From Demetria terragena DSM 11295 (GTDB lineage Bacteria; Actinomycetota; Actinomycetes; Actinomycetales; Dermatophilaceae), in NCBI RefSeq assembly GCF_000376825.1, contig NZ_AQXW01000004.1:434001-498000 (forward strand): a stretch of 64,000 nt of DNA, in the 5' to 3' direction. Under the pieces are notes generated by a model. That model did not search any database, was not told the DNA's origin, and saw only the letters and a list, made by a program, of their open reading frames with translations. Within the stretch, counting starts at the first letter, position 1, and each line of letters opens with the position of its first letter. The position numbers and the translations under genes were made by a program. This document shows, in pieces, positions 1 through 10,069 of this stretch.

Positions 1-828
1 CTTATAGGTCACCAACGAGGTCCCGCGCGGCGCGTTGTGGTCGACGAACGAGCGGTGCTCGAAGTGTTGACCCGAGTCGGCGTAGTAGACCCCCAGCAGC
101 GTGGCCTCGCCGCCAACGCTGGCGTAGGAGACGTTGCTGTTCAGCCGAACAATGCCGCCGCCCAGGGTCACGGCGATGTGCTTGTATGCCGCGTCCCGGC
201 CCACGACCGCGTCGTGCTGACCCAGGTGATTGGCGTCGTCATCCCAGCGCTGCAGAGTGACGACCGTCAACTGCGCACCATCGCCGACCACCACTTCGAG
301 GTTGCCGGTGTGATCCGCCGACCCGGTGTGGTCGAAAATCACCAGCGCCTGACTGTGCGCGCCCGCCTCAAGCACGTAGTGGGCGTTGCTGCGCCGCCCC
401 GCACCGTTGCCGTGCACGTTCACGCGCAGCGGTTGCTCCGCGACATGGTCGGCGGGGATCTTGACGTGTAGTGCCTCAGGGGTGTTGGCCGACGCCACGA
501 CTGCACCCCGGTCGGCTGGTACAAGCACGCTGCCGCGCGGCGCCTGACCCGGGGCGAGCGTCCCGGCCACCAGGTCTCCGAGCGAGTCGACGTCGAAGGA
601 GACGGCGGGGTCGCCGTCCCGATCATCGGTCGGCTCGTCCGTGAGGAGCCCGGCAAGACGGTCGATCGGCGTAAAGCGCCACTCCTCCTCTCGCCCATGG
701 GGCATGGGGATGTCGGCGACATCGAAGGAGGTCAAGCGCTCGGCGCGGGACTGGGCTGGGATCGTCGAACCCGAGGCCGAAGTGGCCGGGTCGACATGAG
801 ACTTGCTCTCTTGCGCGAGCAGGGACAT
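1..828 (-). CDS. sufD: Fe-S cluster assembly protein SufD (N-terminal part, cut by window edge)
   Basis: SufD pairs with SufB (and the SufC ATPase) in the SUF scaffold that builds Fe-S clusters in the cytoplasm. From the ATG at 828 the frame stays open for 276 codons to base 1, where it leaves the window, so the C-terminal part is not visible. The visible protein has the SufD beta-helix character (repeated short hydrophobic strands, GGGIVRLNSNVS) and ends in the HRSFVDHNAPRGTSLVTYK region that corresponds to the conserved core near the SufB/SufD active interface. A GGAAGG element lies just upstream of the ATG. It follows sufB by 58 bases on the same strand, as in other actinobacterial sufR-sufB-sufD-sufC operons. 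The identification is firm; the 3' part and sufC are not in view. Confidence 0.93.
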   Translation of the reverse strand, partial: MSLLAQESKSHVDPATSASGSTIPAQSRAERLTSFDVADIPMPHGREEEWRFTPIDRLAGLLTDEPTDDRDGDPAVSFDVDSLGDLVAGTLAPGQAPRGSVLVPADRGAVVASANTPEALHVKIPADHVAEQPLRVNVHGNGAGRRSNAHYVLEAGAHSQALVIFDHTGSADHTGNLEVVVGDGAQLTVVTLQRWDDDANHLGQHDAVVGRDAAYKHIAVTLGGGIVRLNSNVSYASVGGEATLLGVYYADSGQHFEHRSFVDHNAPRGTSLVTYK

Positions 829-886
829 CTAACGGATTTCCTTCCGGGAGCGGGCAGTTCGGCTGCGAAGACGGGGTCTTCGTCGA

Positions 887-2305
887 TCAGCCGACCGCAC
901 CCTCCATCTGCAGTTCGATGAGACGGTTGAGTTCGAGGGCATACTCCATCGGCAACTCGCGAGCAATGGGCTCGACGAAGCCGCGCACGATCATCGCCAT
1001 CGCTTCGGTCTCCGACATCCCGCGACTACGGAGATAGAACAACTGGTCTTCGCTGACCTTGGAGACCGTCGCCTCGTGACCCATCTGCACGTCGTCTTCA
1101 CGGACGTCGACATAGGGGTAGGTGTCCGAGCGGCTGATCTGGTCAACCAGCAGCGCGTCACACACGACCGAGGACCTGCTGTGCTCGGCGCCTTCCAGCA
1201 CCTGCACCAGCCCGCGGTAGGAGGTTCGACCGCCGCCACGTGCCACGGACTTCGACACGATCGTCGAGGACGTGTGCGGCGCCTGGTGCACCATCTTGGC
1301 GCCGGCATCCTGGTGCTGGCCCTCACCGGCGAAGGCGACCGAAAGGGTCTCCCCCTTGGAGTGCTCGCCCAGCAGGAAGACGGCCGGGTACTTCATCGTG
1401 ACCTTGGACCCGATGTTGCCGTCGATCCACTCCATCGTCGCGCCCTCATCGCAGGTCGCGCGCTTGGTGACGAGGTTGTAGACGTTGTTCGACCAGTTCT
1501 GAATTGTCGTGTAGCGAACGCGGGCGTTCTTCTTCACGATGATCTCCACGACGGCCGAGTGCAGCGAGTCGGTCTGGTAGATCGGCGCGGTGCAGCCCTC
1601 GACGTAGTGAACTGAGGAGTCCTCGTCGGCGATGATCAGCGTCCGCTCGAACTGGCCCATGTTCTCGGTGTTAATCCGGAAGTAGGCCTGCAGCGGGATA
1701 TCGACGTGCACGCCCTTCGGGACGTAGATGAACGACCCGCCGGACCACACTGCGGTGTTGAGCGCCGCGAACTTATTGTCACCCGGGGGGATGACTGAGG
1801 CGAAGTACTCCTGGAACAACTCGGGGTATTCGCGCAGCCCGGTGTCGGTGTCGACGAAGATGACGCCCTGCTCTTCCAGGTCCTCTCGGATCTGGTGGTA
1901 GACGACCTCAGATTCGTACTGTGCGGCCACACCCGCGACGAGGCGCTGCTTCTCCGCCTCCGGGATGCCGAGCCGGTCATAGGTGTTTTTGATGTCCTCG
2001 GGCAGGTCGTCCCACGTGGTCGCCTGCTTCTCGGTGGACTTCACGAAGTACTTAATGTTGTCGAAGTCGATCCCCGTGAGGTCGCTGCCCCAGGTCGGCA
2101 TGGGCTTCTTACCGAAAAGTTTGAGCGACTTCAGGCGCAGATCGTGCATCCACTGCGGCTCGTTCTTGCGGCCGGAGATGTCCTCAACGACCTCGGGGGA
2201 CAAACCTCGGCGGGCGGTCTCGCCGGCGGTGTCGCTGTCGGCCCAGCCGTATTCATAACGGCCAAGGTCCTTCAGCCCCGGGTTGAGCTCTTCAATGGTG
2301 CTCAT
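887..2305 (-). CDS. sufB: Fe-S cluster assembly scaffold SufB
   Basis: Core scaffold subunit of the SufBCD complex. The 472-residue protein starts at the ATG at 2305 ([10 protein letters not shown]), preceded by AAAGGG at a good distance. The frame is open further upstream but lies inside sufR. Visible family features are the EGCTAP segment, the [10 protein letters not shown] core, and the highly conserved C-terminal [16 protein letters not shown] region. The length is the normal one for an intein-free SufB; mycobacterial SufB proteins often carry an intein and this one does not. The ATG overlaps the sufR stop as ATGA, so translation of the two is probably coupled. Expected to be controlled by SufR through the operator at 3096-3110. 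Confidence 0.97.
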   Translation of the reverse strand: MSTIEELNPGLKDLGRYEYGWADSDTAGETARRGLSPEVVEDISGRKNEPQWMHDLRLKSLKLFGKKPMPTWGSDLTGIDFDNIKYFVKSTEKQATTWDDLPEDIKNTYDRLGIPEAEKQRLVAGVAAQYESEVVYHQIREDLEEQGVIFVDTDTGLREYPELFQEYFASVIPPGDNKFAALNTAVWSGGSFIYVPKGVHVDIPLQAYFRINTENMGQFERTLIIADEDSSVHYVEGCTAPIYQTDSLHSAVVEIIVKKNARVRYTTIQNWSNNVYNLVTKRATCDEGATMEWIDGNIGSKVTMKYPAVFLLGEHSKGETLSVAFAGEGQHQDAGAKMVHQAPHTSSTIVSKSVARGGGRTSYRGLVQVLEGAEHSRSSVVCDALLVDQISRSDTYPYVDVREDDVQMGHEATVSKVSEDQLFYLRSRGMSETEAMAMIVRGFVEPIARELPMEYALELNRLIELQMEGAVG

Positions 2306-3030
2306 CGCGAATCCCTTTCGGTTGCGGAGGGGGTACGGGGGTGCCCACCAGACTCGGCGGCAGAGCCGAGCGTGGCGAGCGGGATAAACGTGGTGCAGAC
2401 GTGATCGCCTTTGGCCTGGGTGGCAAGGCGTTGAACATGAACGCCGAGAACATCGGAAAACATCTCCGTCTCGGCATCGCACAGGGCTGGAAATTCGGCC
2501 GCGACGTCGCGTACAGGACAGTGCCCTTGGCACAACTGCACACCCGACAAAGGTGTTCCCTCACCGACCGGGCGCGACGAGGCGGCGAAACCTTCCCGAC
2601 GCAAACCGGCCGCGAGGATCTCGGCACGCTCGGCGACCGGAAGAGTCGAGTTTCGCGCTTCGGCCAACGCCACCGCGAGTTGATCGGCTCGCTGACGCGC
2701 AAAAGCGAGCACTGCGTCGTCGCCTCCGTGCTCACCTAGAAACCTCAGGACATCAGCCGCGAGGTCGCGGTAGTCATCGTGCAGATCGCGATGGCCAGAC
2801 TCGGTCAGAACGTACGCGCGGGCGGGACGGCCACGGCGACGGGCGATGTCCCCCGCCTTCTCGTGTTCTTCCACGAGTCCGTCCTCAGCGAGCGCGTCGA
2901 GGTGCCGCCGAACGGCCGCCGGTGTTAAGCCAAGGCGCTTGCCGAGTTCCCCAGCGGTGATGGGACCGTGTTCAGACACCGTCGCCGTCAGTCGTTGGCG
3001 AGTGGTGGTTTCGCTGTGATGACGCGCCAC
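2302..3030 (-). CDS. sufR: SufR-type Fe-S-sensing repressor of the suf operon
   Basis: DeoR/ArsR-like winged helix regulator with an N-terminal HTH ([20 protein letters not shown]) and a C-terminal cysteine set, C-x3-C-x12-C (residues 167, 171 and 184 with the chosen start). This is the spacing of the cluster-binding cysteines of mycobacterial SufR. I chose the GTG at 3030 (242 residues). The longer open frame to a TTG at 3144 would place the operator palindrome inside the coding region and adds a low-complexity head. GGAG lies about 10 bases before the GTG. The gene overlaps sufB as ATGA and heads the suf operon. In the family the cluster-bound form represses suf; that regulatory logic is known, not shown here. 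Confidence 0.9.
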   Translation of the reverse strand: MARHHSETTTRQRLTATVSEHGPITAGELGKRLGLTPAAVRRHLDALAEDGLVEEHEKAGDIARRRGRPARAYVLTESGHRDLHDDYRDLAADVLRFLGEHGGDDAVLAFARQRADQLAVALAEARNSTLPVAERAEILAAGLRREGFAASSRPVGEGTPLSGVQLCQGHCPVRDVAAEFPALCDAETEMFSDVLGVHVQRLATQAKGDHVCTTFIPLATLGSAAESGGHPRTPSATERDSR

Positions 3031-3095
3031 GGTCCCGACTCCGACGCCCGTCCGAGACAGGGGCGCCGGGTCCGTAGGAGCACCCGGAGCGAAAA

Positions 3096-3110
3096 TCACA
3101 ACACCAGTGT
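3096..3110 (-). promoter_or_regulatory. Predicted SufR operator, ACACT-N5-TGTGA
   Basis: Read on the minus strand the sequence is ACACT GGTGT TGTGA, an inverted repeat with a 5-base centre. It exactly matches the ACACT-N5-TGTGA palindrome I recall for SufR upstream of the mycobacterial suf operon. It sits 65 bases upstream of the sufR GTG and between the divergent sufR and ABC-transporter genes. The match is direct; binding is inferred. Confidence 0.82.
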
Positions 3111-3252
3111 GACCTAAATGGTGGCGACAGGAACAGGCAGGCAAACCTAACCCGGCTCCAGACCCGCCTTGACTGCGTCACGTGCCCCCTGACTGGGAAG
3201 TTTCCCGGTCAAGGGCACCTAACGCAGTTAAGGCGAGGGGGCGGCGGCCACC

Positions 3253-3258
3253 TAGACT
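3253..3258 (+). promoter_or_regulatory. -10 element TAGACT of a leaderless promoter (ABC exporter)
   Basis: TAGACT ends 8 bases before the GTG at 3267, so the transcript probably begins at or next to the start codon. No Shine-Dalgarno sequence fits between them. Confidence 0.65.
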
Positions 3259-3266
3259 CCCATCCC

Positions 3267-3974
3267 GTGACCCCGTCCGTTGTCGTTCGCGACCTGCGCC
3301 GTGCCTACGGCCCCGTTGTCGCGCTCAACGGCGCCACCTGGAATGCCACGGCCGGTGCGGTCACGGCCGTCCTCGGGCCTAACGGTGCTGGCAAAACCAC
3401 CATGATGGAGGTGGCCGAGGGCCTGCGCCACCCGGACTCCGGCACCGTTCGCGTGCTGGGCATCGACCCGTGGCGGGCCGATGCCGATCATCGCGCGCGC
3501 GTCGGCGTGATGTTGCAGGACGGCGGCTTGCCTGGAGCAACGCGCCCCGTACGCCTGCTGCGTCACCTTGCCCGCATGTATGCCCGCCCCGCGGATGTCG
3601 ATGCGCTCGTCGATCGCCTGGGCATCAACGCCTTCGCCGGCACCGCAGTACGCCGACTATCGGGTGGCCAACGGCAACGACTCGCACTGGCCTCCGCTCT
3701 GGTGGGTCGTCCGCAGGTCCTCTTCCTCGACGAGCCGACTGCGGGCCTCGACCCGCACGCGCGCCGCGAGGTCTGGTCGCTCATCGGCGAGACCCGCGAT
3801 GAGGGGACGTCCGTGGTCCTGTCGACCCACTCCTTCGATGAGGCCGACCGACTCGCTGACCACGTGGTGGTTCTGGCCAGAGGCACGGTCGTCGCGGACG
3901 GATCTGTGACCGAGGTTGGCGGCAGCAGCGGTCTCGAAAACACGTACTTCACCCTGACGGAGGACGTCAGGTGA
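3267..3974 (+). CDS. ABC-2 type transporter, ATP-binding protein
   Basis: ATPase subunit of a two-gene exporter. Walker A GPNGAGKT is at residues 37-44, the Q-loop glutamine at 84, signature LSGGQ at 131-135, Walker B VLFLDE at 151-156 and the H-loop histidine at 188, so all catalytic elements are intact. The 235-residue length is typical of DrrA/CcmA-like subunits. The GTG start lies 8 bases after a TAGACT -10 element, suggesting a leaderless mRNA. The stop overlaps the permease start as GTGA. The position between sufR and ctaA is conserved in actinobacteria, and a role connected with heme or respiratory assembly is possible, but the substrate cannot be read from the sequence. Confidence 0.93.
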   Translation: MTPSVVVRDLRRAYGPVVALNGATWNATAGAVTAVLGPNGAGKTTMMEVAEGLRHPDSGTVRVLGIDPWRADADHRARVGVMLQDGGLPGATRPVRLLRHLARMYARPADVDALVDRLGINAFAGTAVRRLSGGQRQRLALASALVGRPQVLFLDEPTAGLDPHARREVWSLIGETRDEGTSVVLSTHSFDEADRLADHVVVLARGTVVADGSVTEVGGSSGLENTYFTLTEDVR

Positions 3975-4729
3975 ACCAGACCGACCAGGGCGCGGCACGC
4001 CCGATGGCCTGCGTACGCGCCCAGGCCGCCTTTGAATCCCGCACGCTCCTGAGCAATGGCGAACAACTGTTGGTGTCGGTGATCCTGCCCGCCCTCGCGC
4101 TAGTGGGCATGGTGAACACCTCAGTGCCTGACCTTGGCGCCGGCCGACGGATCGACATCGTCGCCCCTGGGGTTCTCGCCCTCGCGGTCGTCTCGACGGC
4201 ATTCACCGGGCAAGCCATCGCCACCGCCTTCGACCGGCGATACGGCCTGCTGCGATTGCTCGGCGTGAGTCCGCTAGGCCCGCGCGGCCTGCTCGCGGGC
4301 AAGGCCATCGCCGTCCTGACTGTGATCGCATCCCAGGTCGTGGTCCTGGGTGGCCTCGCCGCCGTGCTGGGTTGGCGTCCGCAGGCGGCCGGCCTTCCGG
4401 CGGCGCTGGTGGTGGTGGTCCTGGGAGCTTGGGTCTTCGTCTGCCTCGCCCTGGCCATGGCTGGTGCCGTCCGGGCTGAAGGGGTCTTGGCTCTCGCCAA
4501 CCTGATCTGGGTCCTCCTGGTGATTGGCGGTGGTCTGCTCTTCTCCACGGATTTGTTGCCGGGCGCCCTCGCAACAGTCTCCTCCTGGTTGCCCTGGGGT
4601 GCCCTGGGCGACGGTCTGCGCACCGCACTTTTCGACGGCGCCTTCCCCGGACTTGAGATCGGTGTTCTGCTTGTCTGGGGGCTCATGGGTACTGCCGTTG
4701 TCGCCCGCACCTTCCGCTGGAGCGACTAA
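3971..4729 (+). CDS. ABC-2 type transporter, permease protein
   Basis: Integral membrane subunit of 252 residues with about six hydrophobic segments, typical of ABC-2 permeases. The conserved-looking GLLRLLGVSPLGPRGLL segment between the second and third spans fits the coupling region. It starts at the GTG that overlaps the stop of the ATPase gene, so the two subunits are translationally coupled. The partner ATPase just upstream and ctaA about 100 bases downstream define the context. Substrate unknown; a drug, lipid or heme-pathway exporter are all possible. Confidence 0.88.
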   Translation: MNQTDQGAARPMACVRAQAAFESRTLLSNGEQLLVSVILPALALVGMVNTSVPDLGAGRRIDIVAPGVLALAVVSTAFTGQAIATAFDRRYGLLRLLGVSPLGPRGLLAGKAIAVLTVIASQVVVLGGLAAVLGWRPQAAGLPAALVVVVLGAWVFVCLALAMAGAVRAEGVLALANLIWVLLVIGGGLLFSTDLLPGALATVSSWLPWGALGDGLRTALFDGAFPGLEIGVLLVWGLMGTAVVARTFRWSD

Positions 4730-4817
4730 GACCGCTAGGGTCACCGCTCTGGGCACACGTGAGCGTGTCCCCCCGCACCACCCCCGCCCGCTAGCAGGTC
4801 CGGCGCGAGCCGCCGCC

Positions 4818-4823
4818 TATGCT
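4818..4823 (+). promoter_or_regulatory. -10 element TATGCT of a leaderless promoter (ctaA)
   Basis: TATGCT ends 6 bases before the GTG at 4830 chosen for ctaA. The spacing leaves no room for a ribosome-binding site and supports this start over the longer open frame. Confidence 0.6.
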
Positions 4824-4829
4824 CCTCGG

Positions 4830-5717
4830 GTGCCAACTGACCTTTCCGCTATCTGGCTGCGCCGCATACTGCTGGCCAATCTCGTGGCCGAGGTCGGCAT
4901 CGTCGTCACCGGAGGGCTGGTACGCCTGACCGGCTCCGGCCTCGGGTGCCCCACGTGGCCCCGATGCACCGAGGATTCCTTCGTCCCCGTCGAGGGCCAG
5001 GAAGAAGGCATCCACAAGGTCATCGAGTTTGGCAATCGAATGTTGACCAGCGTGGTGTCGATCGCGGCGCTGTTGGTCATCGTGGCGATCTGGAAGTTCG
5101 CGAGCGACCGCCCCCAGTTGCGCAGGCTGTCCCTCCTCCCCTTGGTCGGGGTCGGACTACAGGCCGTCATCGGTGGCATCACCGTGCTCACTGGCCTGAG
5201 CCCTGTCACGGTGGCGTTGCACTTCCTCGCGTCGATGGTGCTGGTGTCGTTCTCGACTTACTTGCTCTATCGCGTGACCCAAGAAGGCGACGGTCCACCG
5301 ACGGCGATCGTGCCCAACGCGGTGCGGTGGGTGGCGTACGGCGTCTCCTCCGTCGCTGCGCTCGTCCTGGTGCTCGGCACTATCGTCACCGGCGCTGGCC
5401 CGCACTCGGGCGACGCCGAGACGCCTCGCTTCGACTTCGACGTGCGCTCTGTGTCGTGGCTACACGCCGATGCCGTCATGCTCTTCTGCGGCCTGGTCGT
5501 GGCCGTGCTCGTCGCGGTGCACGTTCTCGACGTGCCCCGCCGGGTACGCCGCGCCTGGCTCGCCGTTCTCGGCGTGACCTTGCTTCAAGGACTGGTCGGC
5601 TACACGCAGTACTTCACGGGCGTGCCCTGGGTACTCGTGCTCATCCACATGCTTTTGGCATCGTTGCTCGTCGTCACCGTGACCTGGGCGGCCCTGACGC
5701 TGCGCGAACGAGCCTGA
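4830..5717 (+). CDS. ctaA: Heme A synthase, COX15/CtaA family
   Basis: Oxidises the C8 methyl group of heme O to give heme A for the aa3 cytochrome oxidase, in the cytoplasmic membrane. The 295-residue protein has about eight membrane spans. The conserved EFGNRM motif follows a histidine (HKVIEFGNRM), and further heme-ligand-type histidines lie in HFLASM, LHADAVM and HMLLAS. A Cys pair (C40 and C46, in GLGCPTWPRC) matches the cysteines of the first extracellular loop of CtaA-type enzymes. The frame is open upstream but the added residues are low complexity; the GTG at 4830 begins the conserved part and has a -10 element 6 bases before it. It is convergent with ctaB, the preceding enzyme of the pathway. 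Confidence 0.93.
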   Translation: MPTDLSAIWLRRILLANLVAEVGIVVTGGLVRLTGSGLGCPTWPRCTEDSFVPVEGQEEGIHKVIEFGNRMLTSVVSIAALLVIVAIWKFASDRPQLRRLSLLPLVGVGLQAVIGGITVLTGLSPVTVALHFLASMVLVSFSTYLLYRVTQEGDGPPTAIVPNAVRWVAYGVSSVAALVLVLGTIVTGAGPHSGDAETPRFDFDVRSVSWLHADAVMLFCGLVVAVLVAVHVLDVPRRVRRAWLAVLGVTLLQGLVGYTQYFTGVPWVLVLIHMLLASLLVVTVTWAALTLRERA

Positions 5718-5730
5718 GACGACCGGCTAC

Positions 5731-6696
5731 TCAGCCCAAGATGGGCAGGTGCAGCAGCGGGTCGATGGCCACGCCGAGGAAGAGCAGCGTCAAATAGCTG
5801 ATCGAGTAGTGGAACAGCCGCATGGGGCGCAACTCGGTCAGTGATGAGCCATCCTCCGCGCGGCGCTGCAAGCGGTGAGCTTCCAACAGGAAGAGGCCGC
5901 CAGTCAGGACCGCGGTGACCGCATAAATCCAGCCCATGTCAGCCACCGGAATGAGCGCTAGCGAGGTCAGTACCGTGGCCCAGCTGTATGCCACGATCTG
6001 CCAGGCGACCTTGGTGTCCTGAGCGATCACCGGAAGCATCGGGACGCCCGCGTTGGCGTAGTCATCCCGGAACCGCATCGAGAGGGGCCAGTAGTGCGGT
6101 GGCGTCCAAAAAAACACCACGAGGAACAACACCACAGCCGCCCAACTCACGGAGTTCGTGACCGCGGACCAGCCGATCAACACCGGCATACAGCCAGCAA
6201 CTCCGCCCCACACGATGTTTTGTGAGGTTCGTCGCTTCAGGACGATGGTGTAGAAGCCGGCGTACAACACGATCGCGCCAAGCCCGAGCCATGCCGAAAG
6301 CCAGTTGACGAGGAAACCGAGCCAGACAACTGCGCCCAGCCCGAGCACCATGCCGAAGATCAAGGCCGCCCGCGGTGAGATCGCGCCGGTGACGAGTGGC
6401 CGCCCCTCAGTGCGGTGCATGAGGCGGTCGATATCCCGATCGAGATAGCAGTTCAGCGTGTTGGCGCACGCGGCCGCCAAGGTCCCACCGACGAGGGTGG
6501 CGATGATCAGCCACGCATCGGGTACGCCTCGTTCGGCGAGAAACATCACCGGGAAGGTCGTGACCAGCAACAACTCGATAATGCGCGGCTTGGTCAAGGA
6601 GACGTAGTCGGCAACCACCTGGCGGGCGCCCCGTGGGGGTTCGCTTGAGCCGCTTGTCTCCTGCGACATGGCAGAGCGCGGGTCAGTAGCGGTCAC
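5731..6696 (-). CDS. ctaB: Protoheme IX farnesyltransferase (heme O synthase)
   Basis: UbiA-family prenyltransferase that adds a farnesyl group to heme B. The conserved first aspartate-rich motif is visible as NCYLDRDID and the second as [10 protein letters not shown] just after a DD pair; about nine membrane spans. I place the start at the GTG at 6696 (321 residues), 8 bases after a TAGACT -10 element on the minus strand. The ATG at 6669 (MSQETSG) would give 312 residues and is the alternative. It is convergent with ctaA (13-base gap) and divergent from tkt; a ctaB-tkt divergent arrangement is common in actinobacteria. Confidence 0.95.
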   Translation of the reverse strand: MTATDPRSAMSQETSGSSEPPRGARQVVADYVSLTKPRIIELLLVTTFPVMFLAERGVPDAWLIIATLVGGTLAAACANTLNCYLDRDIDRLMHRTEGRPLVTGAISPRAALIFGMVLGLGAVVWLGFLVNWLSAWLGLGAIVLYAGFYTIVLKRRTSQNIVWGGVAGCMPVLIGWSAVTNSVSWAAVVLFLVVFFWTPPHYWPLSMRFRDDYANAGVPMLPVIAQDTKVAWQIVAYSWATVLTSLALIPVADMGWIYAVTAVLTGGLFLLEAHRLQRRAEDGSSLTELRPMRLFHYSISYLTLLFLGVAIDPLLHLPILG

Positions 6697-6704
6697 AACA
6701 CGAG

Positions 6705-6710
6705 AGTCTA
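6705..6710 (-). promoter_or_regulatory. -10 element TAGACT of a leaderless promoter (ctaB)
   Basis: On the minus strand TAGACT is followed by 8 bases and then the GTG at 6696, favouring that start for ctaB. Confidence 0.6.
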
Positions 6711-6750
6711 TCTCGCGGGACGGGGCATGCTCGCCCGCCCATTGCAGGTC

Positions 6751-6756
6751 TAGGCT
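6751..6756 (+). promoter_or_regulatory. -10 element TAGGCT (pentose-phosphate operon promoter)
   Basis: TAGGCT lies 44 bases before the tkt start, leaving a short leader that contains the GGAAAGAGAG ribosome-binding region. It faces the ctaB promoter about 40 bases away. No convincing -35 hexamer was found. Confidence 0.5.
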
Positions 6757-6800
6757 CGGTCTGACACGACGCGTAGCCAAACCGGAAAGAGAGACACATC

Positions 6801-8942
6801 GTGCCCCAGGACCCCGCGAACACGAGCTCGCGCGACACCAGCCTTGCCGCCCCAATCGCCACCCAGGCTGGATGGACCGATCTCGACGTCCGTGCAGTCG
6901 ACACCGCTCGACTTCTCGCGGCAGACGCTGTTCAGAACACCGGTAACGGCCACCCCGGCACGGCCATGAGCCTGGCCCCGGTTGCCTACCTGCTCTACCA
7001 GAACGTCATGCGGTACGACCCCGCCGATCCCACCTGGCTCGGTCGCGATCGATTTGTCTTGTCGTGTGGGCACAGCAGCCTGACGCAGTACGTCCAGCTT
7101 TACCTGGCCGGTATCGGCCTTGAACTCAAGGACCTCGAGGCGCTTCGTACTTGGGACTCCCTGACTCCCGGCCACCCCGAGGTCGGCCACACCGACGGCG
7201 TTGACATCACCACCGGGCCGCTCGGCTCCGGCCTGGCCTCCGCTGTCGGAATGGCAATGGCCGCCCGTCGCCAGCGAGGCTTGTTCGACGCTGACGCCGC
7301 TCCTGGTCAGAGCCCCTTCGACCACCACGTCTACGTACTTGCCTCAGACGGCGACATCATGGAAGGCGTTGCCTCCGAAGCGAGTTCACTCGCGGGCCAC
7401 CAGGAACTCGGCAACCTGACCCTGATCTACGACGCTAATCAGATCTCTATCGAGGATGACACCGACGTGTCCTTCTCTGAGGATGTCGCCAAGCGCTACG
7501 AGGCCTACGGCTGGGATGTCCACACGGTCGACTGGCGCGCTGGCGAGGGCTACGTCGAGGACGTCGATGCCCTCCTCGCGGCCATCGAGGCGGGCAGATC
7601 AGTCACCGACAAGCCCACCATCGTCGTGCTCCACACCATCATCGCCTGGCCTGCGCCGACCAAGCAGAACACCGGAAAATCGCACGGCAGCGCGCTGGGC
7701 GAAGATGAGATCGCCAACACCAAGACGCTGCTGGGCTTCGACCCCGAAGAGTCTTTCGCGGTCGACGATGCGGTCCTGGAGCACTCCCGCGGGAACGCCG
7801 CCGAGCGCGGAAAGAGCGCCCATGCTGCGTGGGACTCGGGCTTCAAGACCTGGTCGGATGCCAACCCGACGGGTCGCGCCCTGCTCGATCGCCTGACGGC
7901 CAAGGAACTGCCCGAGGGCTTCGATGACGCCTTCCCCGTCTTCCCCACTGATGAAAAGGGTGTCGCGACGCGCGCCGCGTCCGGCAAGATCCTCACGGCA
8001 CTGGCTCCGGTCCTGCCTGAACTGTGGGGCGGCTCGGCCGACCTCGCCGGCTCCAACAACACCACGATGGACGGCGAACCGTCCTTCGTCCCGGAGAGCA
8101 AGCAGACCGACAGCTGGAAGGGCGGGCCATACGGCCGCACCCTGCACTTCGGCATCCGTGAGAACGCCATGGGCATGATCCTCAACGGCATCGCCCTCGA
8201 AGGTCTGACCAAGCCCTACGGCGGCACCTTCTTGGTGTTCTCCGACTACATGCGGCCCGCGGTCCGCCTTGCCTCAATCCAGAAGCTGCCGGTCACCTAC
8301 GTCTGGACCCACGACTCAATCGGTGTCGGCGAGGACGGCCCGACCCACCAGCCGATCGAGCACCTCGCCGCACTCCGCGCCATTCCCGGCCTCGACGTCA
8401 TCCGTCCCGCGGACGCCAACGAGACTGCGGTGGCGTGGAAGACCGTGCTGCAGAGCACTGATCACCCCGCCGCACTGTGCTTGTCACGGCAGAATCTGCC
8501 CACGGTTGACCGTGATGTTCTCGGCTCCGCAGACGGCACGGCCAAGGGTGGCTACATCCTGGCCGAGGCCGATGGCGACCTTCAGGTCATCCTCATCGCT
8601 ACCGGGTCCGAGGTCTCGCTGGCACTCGAGGCCCGAACAGCGTTGCAGGACAACGGCATTGGCACCCGTGTTGTGTCGATGCCATGCCGCGAGTGGTTCG
8701 CGGCTCAGTCCGACGCATACCGCGAAGAGGTTCTGCCGCGCGCAACCCGTGCCCGGGTGAGCGTCGAGGCTGCGACACCGTTCGGCTGGCACGAGCTGCT
8801 GGGCGACGCCGGTCGGACGGTCGCCATCGATCACTTCGGCGCCAGCGCTGACGGTGCCACGCTCTTCCAGAAATTTGGCTTCACGCCAGAGGCGGTCGTC
8901 GCCGCCGCCAACGAATCCATCTCCGCCGCAGGAGGCAACTGA
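6801..8942 (+). CDS. tkt: Transketolase
   Basis: Thiamine-diphosphate enzyme that moves two-carbon units between sugar phosphates in the non-oxidative pentose-phosphate branch. The 713-residue length is usual. Seen motifs are [11 protein letters not shown] near the N-terminus, the ThDP-binding SDGDIMEG at about residue 182 with downstream NQISIEDDT, and the pyrimidine-domain segment [19 protein letters not shown]. The GTG start is preceded by GGAAAGAGAG. It is the first gene of the tkt-tal-pgi-zwf-opcA-pgl cluster and its 3' end contains the ribosome-binding site of tal. Confidence 0.98.
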   Translation: MPQDPANTSSRDTSLAAPIATQAGWTDLDVRAVDTARLLAADAVQNTGNGHPGTAMSLAPVAYLLYQNVMRYDPADPTWLGRDRFVLSCGHSSLTQYVQLYLAGIGLELKDLEALRTWDSLTPGHPEVGHTDGVDITTGPLGSGLASAVGMAMAARRQRGLFDADAAPGQSPFDHHVYVLASDGDIMEGVASEASSLAGHQELGNLTLIYDANQISIEDDTDVSFSEDVAKRYEAYGWDVHTVDWRAGEGYVEDVDALLAAIEAGRSVTDKPTIVVLHTIIAWPAPTKQNTGKSHGSALGEDEIANTKTLLGFDPEESFAVDDAVLEHSRGNAAERGKSAHAAWDSGFKTWSDANPTGRALLDRLTAKELPEGFDDAFPVFPTDEKGVATRAASGKILTALAPVLPELWGGSADLAGSNNTTMDGEPSFVPESKQTDSWKGGPYGRTLHFGIRENAMGMILNGIALEGLTKPYGGTFLVFSDYMRPAVRLASIQKLPVTYVWTHDSIGVGEDGPTHQPIEHLAALRAIPGLDVIRPADANETAVAWKTVLQSTDHPAALCLSRQNLPTVDRDVLGSADGTAKGGYILAEADGDLQVILIATGSEVSLALEARTALQDNGIGTRVVSMPCREWFAAQSDAYREEVLPRATRARVSVEAATPFGWHELLGDAGRTVAIDHFGASADGATLFQKFGFTPEAVVAAANESISAAGGN

Positions 8943-8943
8943 T

Positions 8944-10068
8944 ATGACCACCAACCCTCGTGTTCAAGCACTGTCCGACATCGGCGTCTCGATCTGGCTC
9001 GACGATCTCAGCCGGTCGCTCATCAACGACGGTGACTTGCAGAAACTCATCGACACCAAGGGAGTCGTCGGGGTCACGACCAACCCGACCATCTTCGCGA
9101 GCGCGCTCAAGGACGGCTCCGCCTACGACGCGCAGGTCCGTGACCTCGCGGCCAAGGGCGCCGACGTCGACGAGGCGGTCTTCGCGATCACGACGGACGA
9201 CGTACGCACCGCGTGCGACGTCATGCGTCCGGTTTTCGACTCCACCGACGGGCAGGACGGTCGGGTCTCGATCGAAGTCGACCCACGGCTGGCGCGTGAC
9301 ACGAAGGCGACCATCGAGATGGCTCGCAAACTCTGGCAGACCGTCGATCGCCCGAACGCCATGATCAAGATTCCGGCGACTGTCGAGGGTCTGCCGGCCA
9401 TCTCCGCGGCGCTTGCCGAAGGCATCAGCGTCAACGTCACGCTGATCTTCAGCCTCGACCGCTACCGCGGCGTCATGAACGCCTTCCTCACCGGCCTCGA
9501 GCAGGCTCGCCAGGGAGGGGTCGACTTGTCAACCATCCGCTCGGTGGCCTCCTTCTTCGTCTCCCGGGTCGACAGCGAGATCGACAATCAGTTGGACGCC
9601 ATCGGCACCGACGAGGCCACTGCTCTCAAGGGCCAGGCCGGAGTCGCCAACGCGCGACTGGCCTACCAGGCATTCGAGGAGGTCTTCTCGACCTCGCGCT
9701 GGCAGACCCTCGCCGATGATGGCGCCCACGTGCAGCGTCCGCTATGGGCCTCGACGGGCGTGAAGAATCCGGACTACTCCGACACCCTCTACGTCGTTGA
9801 TCTTGCGGTCGACCAGACCGTGAACACCATGCCGCCGAAAACTCTCGACGCGCTGGCCGATCACGGCGAGGCTCGCGGTGACCAGGTCACCGGCGCCTAT
9901 GACCAGGCGCGCAAGGTTCTGGATGACCTGGAACGGGTTGGTGTCTCGTACAGCCAGGTGGTCGACGTGCTGGAAGAAGAGGGCGTCGCCAAGTTCGACG
10001 TGTCGTGGGAGGAACTGTTGACGAGTGTCCGCGAGGCTCTCGCCGCTGCGTCCAGCAAGGAGTCCTGA
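8944..10068 (+). CDS. tal: Transaldolase
   Basis: Transfers a dihydroxyacetone unit between sugar phosphates through a Schiff base. The lysine is K142 in NAMIKIPAT. The 374-residue protein belongs to the longer actinobacterial type. The ATG at 8944 has GGAGG ending 9 bases upstream, inside the end of tkt; the open frame before it is only the shadow of tkt. It begins one base after the tkt stop and is followed after one base by pgi, so translation of the cluster is probably coupled. Confidence 0.98.
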   Translation: MTTNPRVQALSDIGVSIWLDDLSRSLINDGDLQKLIDTKGVVGVTTNPTIFASALKDGSAYDAQVRDLAAKGADVDEAVFAITTDDVRTACDVMRPVFDSTDGQDGRVSIEVDPRLARDTKATIEMARKLWQTVDRPNAMIKIPATVEGLPAISAALAEGISVNVTLIFSLDRYRGVMNAFLTGLEQARQGGVDLSTIRSVASFFVSRVDSEIDNQLDAIGTDEATALKGQAGVANARLAYQAFEEVFSTSRWQTLADDGAHVQRPLWASTGVKNPDYSDTLYVVDLAVDQTVNTMPPKTLDALADHGEARGDQVTGAYDQARKVLDDLERVGVSYSQVVDVLEEEGVAKFDVSWEELLTSVREALAAASSKES

Positions 10069-10069
10069 G

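Noticed and set aside
887-2305. Intein in SufB, as in several mycobacteria
   Set aside because: The protein is 472 residues and collinear with intein-free SufB; there is no insertion.
3031-3144. N-terminal extension of SufR from the TTG at 3144
   Set aside because: It would put the operator palindrome inside the coding sequence and begins with a Cys/His/Pro-rich segment not typical of the family.
3144-3266. Extra small gene between sufR and the exporter
   Set aside because: Short open frames here lack start signals and homology; the region is accounted for by the operator and divergent promoters.
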